Assembly: GCF_023498005.1 (NCBI RefSeq)
Contig: NZ_CP097290.1
Span: 1 to 64,000 of the forward strand
Direction: 5' to 3'
DNA length: 64,000 bases
Source: Streptomyces durmitorensis
Lineage (GTDB): Bacteria; Actinomycetota; Actinomycetes; Streptomycetales; Streptomycetaceae
Under the pieces are notes generated by a model. That model was not told the DNA's origin, ran no database searches, and saw only the letters and a program-made list of their open reading frames with translations. A program made the translations under genes and the position numbers. Each line of letters opens with the position of its first letter. Position 1 is the stretch's first letter. This document shows positions 24,329-30,027 of this stretch, piece after piece.

Positions 24329-24742
24329 TCAGGCCCTGTCCGCGGCGAGCAGAGCGACGGCCTCGTCGACGCTCAGCCGGTCGTCGCGGACGGCGTCGAG
24401 CAGGGTGTCGATCCCGGCACGGGGGCCGGTCGCGCGGGCGGCCCGGGGCGCGCTCGGCGTCCTTGCTGCCGTGCGGGCGACGACATGGGTGGCCATGGCG
24501 GCGGGGGTGGGGTGGTCGTAGAGGGTGAAGGCTTCCTCTTTCAGGCCGTACTGGGTGTTGATGGCGTCCACGAACTCGGCGCCGAGGATGGAGTCGAGGC
24601 CCAGTACGTGGAAGGTCGCCTTCTCTTCGATCTCCCACGGGTCGCAGCGCAGGATCGTGCCGAGCATCTCGCGCAGTGCGTCGAGGACCCGCGGCACGTC
24701 ACCGCCGGGTGCCGACTGGGCCGGGTTCGGGTTGTTGAACAC
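24329..24742 (-). CDS. Free-standing acyl carrier protein with C-terminal docking-like helix
   Basis: 137 aa. The ACP fold spans about 15-95, with attachment Ser52 in VLGLDSILGAEFVDAINTQYG; the wording resembles discrete ACPs of trans-AT and beta-branching PKS systems. The C-terminal tail (GIDTLLDAVRDDRLSVDEAVALL) has the same helical pattern as the N-terminus of the adjacent KS-like protein, suggesting related docking elements. GTG 24742 has GGAGAG upstream; the longer frame to 24841 has none. It lies between the second SARP gene (95 bases) and the KS-like gene (19 bases). The local PPTase should convert it to the holo form. It is the likely acyl shuttle between the discrete AT, condensation and aromatase/cyclase proteins. 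Confidence 0.88.
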   Translation of the reverse strand: MFNNPNPAQSAPGGDVPRVLDALREMLGTILRCDPWEIEEKATFHVLGLDSILGAEFVDAINTQYGLKEEAFTLYDHPTPAAMATHVVARTAARTPSAPRAARATGPRAGIDTLLDAVRDDRLSVDEAVALLAADRA

Positions 24743-24837
24743 GATGGCTTCTCTCCAAGTCACGTCCTGGCCGCGGCGGAAGCAGGGGCGAGGCCGTCTC
24801 GAATCCGCACGGGGATGGGCTGAGGGGTCCGGCTCAC

Positions 24838-25662
24838 TCACCCGGTCAGGGAGGGCACGGAAGCGGCGGGAGAGTCCGGCGCCGCCATGAGGATCGAGCG
24901 CTGCAACCGCCGCACGTGCGCGGAGGGTTCGAGTCCCAGATCGCGTACGAGGGTGGCGCGCAGGCGCTGGTAGGCGTGGAGCGCCTCGCCACGCCGTCCG
25001 GAGCGGTACAGCGCGAGCATGAACTGGGCGTGCAGGTTCTCGTGCGTGCTGTACCGGTTGACCAGCACCGTCAGTTCCGACAGCAGTTCACGGTGCCGGC
25101 CGAGCCGCAGTTCCGCTTCGAAGCACTGCTCGAGCGCGCACAGCCGTGACTCCTCAAGACGCCATGCCTCCGACTGCAGTTGTGCTCCCATGCGGACGTC
25201 GGCGAAGGCCTCGCCCGACCACAGTCCGAGGGCCTGGCGCAGCAGCGCGGACGCCTGGGTGAACTCACCCGCGTCCATGGCGCGGTAGCCGCGCCCGGCC
25301 AGCAGCTCGAACTCCCTGACGTCGCAGCCGCCTTCGCTGCCTGCCAGGCGATAGCCGCCGGGCAGCGTCATCAGGACGTCCTTCGCCCCGGTGTCCTGCG
25401 GCTCCCGGTCGCCCGCCCCCTGCTGCGAGGCGAGGGCGGCGGCGATCAGCTCCCGCAGCTGCAGCACGTAGGTCTGCAGCGTCGTGCGGGCGCTGCGGGG
25501 CGGACAGCTGCCCCACAGTTCCTCGGTCAGTACCTCCACCGGGACCAGCCGGTCCACGCGTGAGGCGAGCATCGCCAGTACCTGCCGCGGTTTGGGTGCC
25601 GTGGGTGTGATCGACACACCCCGCACCTTCACCTCCAGAGCCCCCAGAACCCCGATGTCCAC
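24838..25662 (-). CDS. SARP-family transcriptional activator (second)
   Basis: 274 aa, small SARP. It has an OmpR-like DNA-binding domain (MDIGVLGALEVKVRG, APKPRQVLAMLASRV, LQTYVLQLRELIAAAL) and an activation domain (FELLAGRGYRAMDAGEFTQASALLRQALGLWSG, RRGEALHAYQRLRATLVRDLGLEPSAHVRRLQ). Start ATG 25662 follows GGGGAGA. It shares strand and architecture with the first SARP but they are clearly different proteins. Its promoter (25700-25728) overlaps an ARE-like site, and a GBL-receptor-like TetR gene lies just upstream. The likely order of control is butyrolactone receptor, then this SARP, then the phased repeats. ACP, KS-like and PPTase genes probably ride on its transcript. Confidence 0.92.
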   Translation of the reverse strand: MDIGVLGALEVKVRGVSITPTAPKPRQVLAMLASRVDRLVPVEVLTEELWGSCPPRSARTTLQTYVLQLRELIAAALASQQGAGDREPQDTGAKDVLMTLPGGYRLAGSEGGCDVREFELLAGRGYRAMDAGEFTQASALLRQALGLWSGEAFADVRMGAQLQSEAWRLEESRLCALEQCFEAELRLGRHRELLSELTVLVNRYSTHENLHAQFMLALYRSGRRGEALHAYQRLRATLVRDLGLEPSAHVRRLQRSILMAAPDSPAASVPSLTG

Positions 25663-25699
25663 AACTGTCTCCCCTGTTTGTTGTGCAACCTCTCACCGA

Positions 25700-25728
25700 A
25701 GTAAAAAACAGCACGATCGGTTTGTCAA
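25700..25728 (-). promoter_or_regulatory. Promoter of the second SARP gene with overlapping ARE-like operator
   Basis: On the minus strand TTGACA (25728-25723), a 17-base spacer and TTTACT (25705-25700) form a near-consensus promoter 38 bases before the start codon. The spacer coincides with a 22-bp ARE-like site (25725-25704) beginning ACAAACCG; its two halves match at 7 of 11 positions. ARE sites are bound by ArpA/ScbR-type receptors. Confidence 0.6.
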
Positions 25729-25733
25729 TGCAA

Positions 25734-25745
25734 GAAGTGCACTTC
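25734..25745. promoter_or_regulatory. 12-bp palindrome upstream of the second SARP promoter
   Basis: GAAGTGCACTTC is a perfect palindrome six bases upstream of the -35 hexamer. Position suggests an activator or additional repressor site. Confidence 0.35.
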
Positions 25746-25816
25746 AGAATCGGACTTAAGCTCACATATTGACTACAGACCAGGTCCGATCAGGTAACAT
25801 CTTCACCGAGTGAGGG

Positions 25817-25847
25817 TCAAAAAGAGGACGCAGTGACTCTTTTTTGA
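25817..25847 (-). terminator. Rho-independent terminator of the TetR/GBL-receptor-like gene
   Basis: TCAAAAAGAG (25817-25826) pairs with CTCTTTTTTGA (25837-25847, one bulged T) around a 10-base loop, abutting the stop codon at 25848. Reading leftward the stem ends in a T-run. Confidence 0.65.
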
Positions 25848-26504
25848 TCACGGGGTCGCCTCGTGTCCGACGGGCGGGCAGTCGTCGGCCCGCAGGGCGG
25901 CGGCCGTCGCCGGTGAGGCGACGCGCGGCAGGAGCAGCCGCCAGAAGCGGGAGACGACATCCGGCTCGAGCCAGGCCCGGTCCCGCACGCTCAGCGCCTC
26001 GAATCCCACGGTCGCCGCCACCACGGCCGTCGCGACGTCGCTGCCGCGGATCCCCGCACCGAGCTCCTGCGCCCGCTCGGCCTGCGCCAGGGTCTCCTCG
26101 ACCCAGCACCGCCACTGCTCGCGCAGATCCTCTCCGAGGTCGGGGCTTGAGATGTCCAGGGTGAGGACGAACCCCGCCTGGACCACCGCGTCCCGGTCGA
26201 GCCGGCCCACGAGGCGGTAGGTGGACTCCACGAGCCGCGCCAGCGCGGCACGCCCGCCGTCGCCGGGCTCGGGGCCGGCGCCTCCGCACACCTCGTCACG
26301 CAGGATGGCGGCGGCCTCCGCCACGACGGCCCCGGCCAGGTCCTGCTTGCCGGAGAAGTGGTGGTGCAGCCCTCCGTAGCTGACCCCGGCCCGTTTGCTG
26401 ATCCGGCTGAGCGACACCGGTTCGAAGCCCCCGCGGGCGAACTCCTCGCCGGCGGCCCGGATCAACGTCTGCCGAGTGTGCGCCGATCGTCCCTGCTTCA
26501 CCAT
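25848..26504 (-). CDS. TetR-family regulator resembling gamma-butyrolactone receptors (ArpA/ScbR type)
   Basis: 218 aa. The N-terminal helix-turn-helix (RTLIRAAGEEFARGGFEPVSLSRISKRAGVSYGGLHHHFSGKQDLAGAVV) follows the ArpA/ScbR pattern TRxxILxAAxxxFxxxG...AGVTKGALYFHFxSK. The ligand-binding part keeps a FVLTLDISSPDLG segment and the family's overall length. ATG 26504 follows AGGAGA. Receptors of this group repress SARP genes until a butyrolactone binds, whereas pseudo-receptors respond to antibiotics. No AfsA-like synthase is in the window, so either is possible. A perfect ARE-like repeat (26589-26608) lies upstream, suggesting autoregulation, and another ARE-like site covers the adjacent SARP promoter. 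Confidence 0.82.
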   Translation of the reverse strand: MVKQGRSAHTRQTLIRAAGEEFARGGFEPVSLSRISKRAGVSYGGLHHHFSGKQDLAGAVVAEAAAILRDEVCGGAGPEPGDGGRAALARLVESTYRLVGRLDRDAVVQAGFVLTLDISSPDLGEDLREQWRCWVEETLAQAERAQELGAGIRGSDVATAVVAATVGFEALSVRDRAWLEPDVVSRFWRLLLPRVASPATAAALRADDCPPVGHEATP

Positions 26505-26588
26505 CGAGAAGTCTCCTGATCACGGGACAGCCGCCCGCCATGGGAGTCCGCGCACGGGGGACCGCGAGCGGACGAATCATGGGACCAG

Positions 26589-26608
26589 TAAACCATCATG
26601 ACGGTTTA
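26589..26608. promoter_or_regulatory. ARE-like inverted repeat (autoregulatory operator)
   Basis: TAAACC (26589-26594) and GGTTTA (26603-26608) are perfect reverse complements with an 8-base spacer, 85 bases upstream of the TetR start. AAACC/GGTTT arms at this spacing are typical of butyrolactone-receptor operators. Confidence 0.6.
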
Positions 26609-26715
26609 TTACGAGAGTCTTACGTGCCCAAACTGTCGAGGTGGGTGCAGGTGGGCACAGGTGGCGGGAGGGAAATGCCGCTTCCCGCCGGGCTCTTCGC
26701 GTCTCCTCGACCCCA

Positions 26716-26748
26716 ACAGAAACAGTCATTGTTGTCTGTTTTGCCTGT
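26716..26748. repeat. Interrupted inverted repeat (AAACAG...CTGTTT)
   Basis: AAACAG (26720-26725) pairs with CTGTTT (26736-26741), and an outer ACAG (26716-26719) pairs with CTGT (26745-26748). It is AT-rich for the region and possibly a second operator. Confidence 0.4.
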
Positions 26749-26794
26749 GAGGTGAGGGCGCCTCGCCGTGCTGGATGTGCCCAGGACGCGCGGA

Positions 26795-26835
26795 CGCCCC
26801 GGCGGTTCGCCACTGAGGACGAGACCGCCGGGGCG
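26795..26835 (-). terminator. 12-bp stem terminator after DUF5302 copy 2
   Basis: CGCCCCGGCGGT (26795-26806) and ACCGCCGGGGCG (26824-26835) form a perfect 12-bp stem with a 17-base loop, 35 bases beyond the DUF5302 stop. Confidence 0.65.
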
Positions 26836-26869
26836 CTCAATCCGTCGCCCGGCTAGCAACGGGGGATGG

Positions 26870-27052
26870 TCAGCCGGTCTTGCGACGGAAGATCTTCTTC
26901 TGGGGTACCGGGCCGCTCACGCCCTTGGACCTCAGGCCCCTGTCGCCGTGCGCCTCTCCGGTCCGCTGCTGGCGCTGCTTGCGCGCGAGCACTTCCTTGA
27001 ACTGGAGCTGCACATCGGAGTCTGCTGCATTCCGCTTGGTCACGTCAGCCAT
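26870..27052 (-). CDS. DUF5302 family small protein (copy 2)
   Basis: 60 aa, basic and hydrophilic. A QLQFKEVLARKQRQQR helix is followed by a Gly-rich linker and the diagnostic C-terminus KKIFRRKTG. It shares architecture and the last six residues with copy 1 (16197-16379) but the middle is different, so this is an old paralogue rather than a recent duplication. ATG 27052 follows AGGAGC. It is divergent from the MFS gene and separated from the TetR gene by a terminator, so it is probably monocistronic. Three SARP-like repeats with 11-bp phasing lie upstream (27097-27124). Function unknown; co-regulation with the biosynthetic genes suggests a role in them. Confidence 0.8.
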   Translation of the reverse strand: MADVTKRNAADSDVQLQFKEVLARKQRQQRTGEAHGDRGLRSKGVSGPVPQKKIFRRKTG

Positions 27053-27096
27053 ACGTTGCTCCTGGGTCGAGAGGATTCGAGTCGAGCGGAGCGCCG

Positions 27097-27124
27097 CTCG
27101 AAAAGCGCTTGAGTCTCACTTGAG
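27097..27124 (-). promoter_or_regulatory. SARP-like box: CTCGAA, CTTGAG, CTTGAG at 11-bp phasing
   Basis: Cores begin at 27097, 27108 and 27119, each exactly 11 bp apart, 45-72 bases upstream of DUF5302 copy 2. They could also act on the divergent MFS promoter. Confidence 0.58.
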
Positions 27125-27309
27125 AATCACCGGAAACCCCCTCGAATAAGTCAGTGTCAAAACCCGCGAAATGCGCGTTCTGGCCACCGCACCCGGTACC
27201 TGTCGGCCATCGGGTCCCGTTTCACCGCATCGCCCTTGAGGGCGAGTCGAGTGATACCGGAACCACCTCTTCATAACCTGTTCGTCCGCCCCATACTCAT
27301 GGGGCGTCA

Positions 27310-27363
27310 TTGCGGTGCAACCTCCTCCGCTTACACTGTACCGTACTCCCCTTACGTAGTAAG
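27310..27363 (+). promoter_or_regulatory. Candidate MFS promoter and TetR operator
   Basis: TTGCGG (27310-27315), 16 bases, TACACT (27332-27337). Just downstream CTTAC-GTA-GTAAG (27351-27363) is a perfect inverted repeat overlapping the expected transcription start, about 25 bases before the start codon. The TetR gene behind the exporter is the obvious candidate binder. Confidence 0.5.
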
Positions 27364-27388
27364 TCAAAGTTTTTGGAAGGGAGCCTTC

Positions 27389-29005
27389 ATGACTGAGGCC
27401 TCTGAGCCGCGAACGACTGCGGACAAGCAGGATCCGACCACGGGGCCCGCCCCCCACCCCCAGCGCTGGCTGATCCTGAGCACGCTCTGCCTCGCCGTGC
27501 TGCTGGTGCTGCTGGACAACACGGTGCTGACCGTGGCGATCCCGTCGATGACGGAGTCACTCGGCGCCTCGACCTCGTCGATCCAGTGGGTGATGAACGG
27601 CTACACGCTTGCCGTGGGCGGTCTGCTCATGACGACGGGCTCCCTGGCCGACCGGATCGGGCGCCGCAAGGCGCTCCTGATCGGTGTGGCGCTGTTCACC
27701 CTCTGTTCCGGTGTGGCCTCGATGGCCGACAGCCCGGCCCAGCTGATCGCCGGGCGGATCGGCATGGGTGTGGGCGCCGCGCTGCTGATGCCCAGCACCC
27801 TGGCTGTCCTCATGCAGGTGTTCGACGAGAAGGAGCGGCCGAAGGCCATCGGCGTGTGGACCGGTGTGGCCGCGGCCGCCGTGGCCCTCGGGCCGGTGCT
27901 CGGCGGGTTCATGCTCGACCACTTCTGGTGGGGTTCCGTCCTGCTCATCAACGTGCCGCTCGGAGTGGCCGCGCTGATCGCGATGGTCATCCTGATCCCC
28001 GAATCGCGCGATCCGCAGGACCGCAGGACCGACGTCCCCGGTGTGGTGCTGTCCATCCTGATGAGCGTCGGGCTGGTGTACGCGATCATCTCGGTGCCGG
28101 AGCACGGCTGGGGCTCCGCCCAGGTGCTGGTCCCCTTCGCGGTCGGCGTGGCGGCGCTGATCTCCTTCACGTACTGGGAGCGCCGTTGCGAGGAGCCGAT
28201 GCTGGACGTCGCGCTCTTCAGGAACCCCGCCTTCGGCGGAGCCGTCGGCAGCACGGCGCTGACCTATCTCGCGCTCGCCGGCTCGCTGTTCCTGTTCACC
28301 CAGTACCTGCAGTTCGTCATGGAGTACAGCCCGCTGGAGGCGGGGCTCGGTGTCGTGCCCATGGCGCTCGCGCTCATGCTGATGACGCCGTTCGGCCCGA
28401 AGATCGCGGAGAAGATCGGGACGCCCGGCACGATGGCCACCGGTCTGACGGTGATGGGCATCGGCCTCGTCGTCCTGAGCTTCCTGGGCCGGGACTCCGG
28501 CTATCTCCTGGCCCTGGTCGGCCTGGCCGTGATGGGCGCCGGCGCCGGCATCGCCATGCCGACCGCGTCGACCGCCATGGTGAGCGCGATTCCGGTGGAG
28601 CGCGCCGGAATGGCGGGTGGGATCAACTCCACCATGCAGGAGTTCGGCAGCGCCTGTGGTGTGGCCGTCATGGGCAGCTTGGCCGCCGGGCTGTTCGCCT
28701 CGCACCTTCCGGACACCATTCCTGACGAGGCGACGAACTCCATCGGGCAGGCCCTGGGTGCGGCTGCCGACGGCGACTCCCCGGCGCAGCTCGTCGAAGA
28801 GGTGAGGGACGCGTTCGTCTCCGGCTTCTCGGCGAGCATGCGCATCGGTGCCGCAGCCGCCGTCGCCGCAGGCGTGGTGGCCTGGGCGCTGCTGCGCAGG
28901 AATTCGGTCCCGCCCGAGGCGGCCGCGTCGCAGTCCGGCGAGGCCACGGAGCATGCGGCTGCTTCAGGGGCCGAGAAGACGGCGGACGCCACGGGCGTAT
29001 CTTGA
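27389..29005 (+). CDS. MFS drug exporter, DHA2 (14-TM, EmrB/QacA) family
   Basis: 538 aa with 14 predicted hydrophobic spans. Motif A appears as GSLADRIGRRKALLIG, and motif C-like GVWTGVAAAAVALGPVLGGFMLDHFWWGSVLLINVPLGVAA marks a proton antiporter. TM1 contains LVLLDNTVLTVAIPSM, with the acidic residue typical of this subfamily. The ~40-residue C-terminus is hydrophilic and Ala/Glu-rich. ATG 27389 has GGAAGGGAG upstream. It probably exports the end product or gives self-resistance across the cytoplasmic membrane. It is followed after four bases by a TetR gene, a standard repressor-exporter pair. It is the only transporter in the window; no LanT-type ABC exporter is seen. Confidence 0.93.
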   Translation: MTEASEPRTTADKQDPTTGPAPHPQRWLILSTLCLAVLLVLLDNTVLTVAIPSMTESLGASTSSIQWVMNGYTLAVGGLLMTTGSLADRIGRRKALLIGVALFTLCSGVASMADSPAQLIAGRIGMGVGAALLMPSTLAVLMQVFDEKERPKAIGVWTGVAAAAVALGPVLGGFMLDHFWWGSVLLINVPLGVAALIAMVILIPESRDPQDRRTDVPGVVLSILMSVGLVYAIISVPEHGWGSAQVLVPFAVGVAALISFTYWERRCEEPMLDVALFRNPAFGGAVGSTALTYLALAGSLFLFTQYLQFVMEYSPLEAGLGVVPMALALMLMTPFGPKIAEKIGTPGTMATGLTVMGIGLVVLSFLGRDSGYLLALVGLAVMGAGAGIAMPTASTAMVSAIPVERAGMAGGINSTMQEFGSACGVAVMGSLAAGLFASHLPDTIPDEATNSIGQALGAAADGDSPAQLVEEVRDAFVSGFSASMRIGAAAAVAAGVVAWALLRRNSVPPEAAASQSGEATEHAAASGAEKTADATGVS

Positions 29006-29009
29006 TCCC

Positions 29010-29741
29010 ATGTCGCGCAACCTTCCCGAACCGAGCCTGGGCAGCATCTGGCTGTCCAGGCCGGCCCGGCAGCCGCCCAGCGGTCAGACCGCACTGAGCC
29101 GTGATCAGATCGTCGCGGCGGCTGTCCGCCTGCTCGACCGGGAAGGTCTCGCCGCCCTCTCCATGCGACGCCTCGCCGCAGAGCTCGGTGTCGCGGCGAT
29201 GTCCTTGTACTGGCACGTCCCCACCAAGGACGCGGTTCTCGAATTCGCCCTCGACGAGGCGTTCGGCGAGCTGGACCTGACGCCCAGGCCCGATGCCGAC
29301 TGGGGCGAGCAGATGGAGCACATCTCCCAGGACCTGCGCCGCATCATCCGTGAACACCCCTGGACCAGCCCGCTGGCCGGCAGCTTCGCACTCGTCGGCC
29401 CGAATTCGCTGGCGATGCACGAGCAGCTCATCGTGCTCGTCGAGGCGGGCGGGTTCGCCCCGCCCGACGCCTATCGTGCGGTGGGCACGCTGGTGAACTT
29501 CGTCCTCGGGTTCGCGGCGGACGAGGTGAAATGGATCCTGAAGATGCGTGAGGCGGACATCGGGCCCGCCGACATCAAGGAGATCTGGCTGTCTCCGGTC
29601 CTCGAACTCGTCAGCGATGCCTATCCCCGCATGCGGGCCAACCTGGAGGCCGGGGAGTCCCGGGCCTGGGACGACCATTTCGAGTTCGGTCTGAGTTGCA
29701 TGATCGCAGGCATGCGCGCCAAGGGGACCAAGCAAAGCTGA
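29010..29741 (+). CDS. TetR-family repressor paired with the MFS exporter
   Basis: 243 aa. An N-terminal extension of ~35 residues precedes a TetR helix-turn-helix (LSRDQIVAAAVRLLDREGLAALSMRRLAAELGVAAMSLYWHVPTKDAVL). The C-terminal region resembles the TetR_C/tetracycline-repressor-like ligand domain (LRRIIREHPWTSPL, GFAADEVKW). It starts four bases after the exporter stop and is likely co-transcribed. The inverted repeat at 27351-27363 is its probable operator, with the exported compound as inducer. It is followed by the 286-base region that precedes the megasynthase genes. Confidence 0.9.
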   Translation: MSRNLPEPSLGSIWLSRPARQPPSGQTALSRDQIVAAAVRLLDREGLAALSMRRLAAELGVAAMSLYWHVPTKDAVLEFALDEAFGELDLTPRPDADWGEQMEHISQDLRRIIREHPWTSPLAGSFALVGPNSLAMHEQLIVLVEAGGFAPPDAYRAVGTLVNFVLGFAADEVKWILKMREADIGPADIKEIWLSPVLELVSDAYPRMRANLEAGESRAWDDHFEFGLSCMIAGMRAKGTKQS

Positions 29742-29748
29742 GAACCAC

Positions 29749-29786
29749 TTGAAAAGCGATTGATTTCTTTTCGAGGTTTCCTTGAG
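29749..29786. promoter_or_regulatory. SARP-like array of four cores at 11-bp phasing upstream of megasynthase gene A
   Basis: TTGAA (29749), TTGAT (29760), TCGAG (29771) and TTGAG (29782) each begin exactly 11 bp apart. The array directly follows the TetR stop and ends 24 bases before a TTGACG hexamer. Confidence 0.5.
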
Positions 29787-29809
29787 CCGGGCCTCTGGGC
29801 AGAACAACA

Positions 29810-29849
29810 TTGACGGCGGAGCGGGTCTGCTGTCACACTGTTCGAACAG
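29810..29849 (+). promoter_or_regulatory. Candidate promoter of megasynthase gene A with 12-bp palindrome
   Basis: TTGACG (29810-29815), 18 bases, CACACT (29834-29839). CTGTTCGAACAG, a perfect 12-bp palindrome (29838-29849), overlaps the -10 and expected start point and could bind a repressor. The leader would be about 180 bases. Confidence 0.48.
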
Positions 29850-29904
29850 GCGTGGTGTGCCGTAATTCGGATGCACCCCCGAAATATCCATAGAAATTCT
29901 TCAC

Positions 29905-29934
29905 GAGCCGTATTGCCTCTGGGCGATACGGCTC
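29905..29934 (+). promoter_or_regulatory. Leader hairpin upstream of megasynthase gene A
   Basis: GAGCCGTAT (29905-29913) pairs with ATACGGCTC (29926-29934) around a 12-base loop, followed by a T-rich TCTTGCGTTTTG. If transcription starts near 29845, this is an attenuator-like structure in the 5' leader; otherwise it ends the TetR transcript. Confidence 0.45.
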
Positions 29935-30027
29935 TCTTGCGTTTTGTGGGTGCTCCGATACCTGCCCAGGAATCGACATTCCACCTTCCAGTGCCCGCCG
30001 TAGGGAAAAGTGACGGAGTCGAGTCGA

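Larger units (their letters stand above)
26505..26869. other. Intergenic control region upstream of the TetR gene
   Basis: 365 bases without a convincing gene. It contains an ARE-like repeat (26589-26608), a G-rich GGTGGG/GGTGGC run (26640-26667), an inverted repeat (26716-26748) and the terminator of the second DUF5302 gene (26795-26835). Open frames crossing it have no ribosome binding site. Confidence 0.5.
27053..27388. other. Divergent control region between DUF5302 copy 2 and the MFS exporter
   Basis: 336 bases with no gene. From left to right it holds a hairpin TCGAGCGG-AGCG-CCGCTCGA (27082-27101), SARP-like phased repeats (27097-27124), a candidate plus-strand promoter (27310-27337) and a TetR-type inverted repeat (27351-27363). 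Confidence 0.55.
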
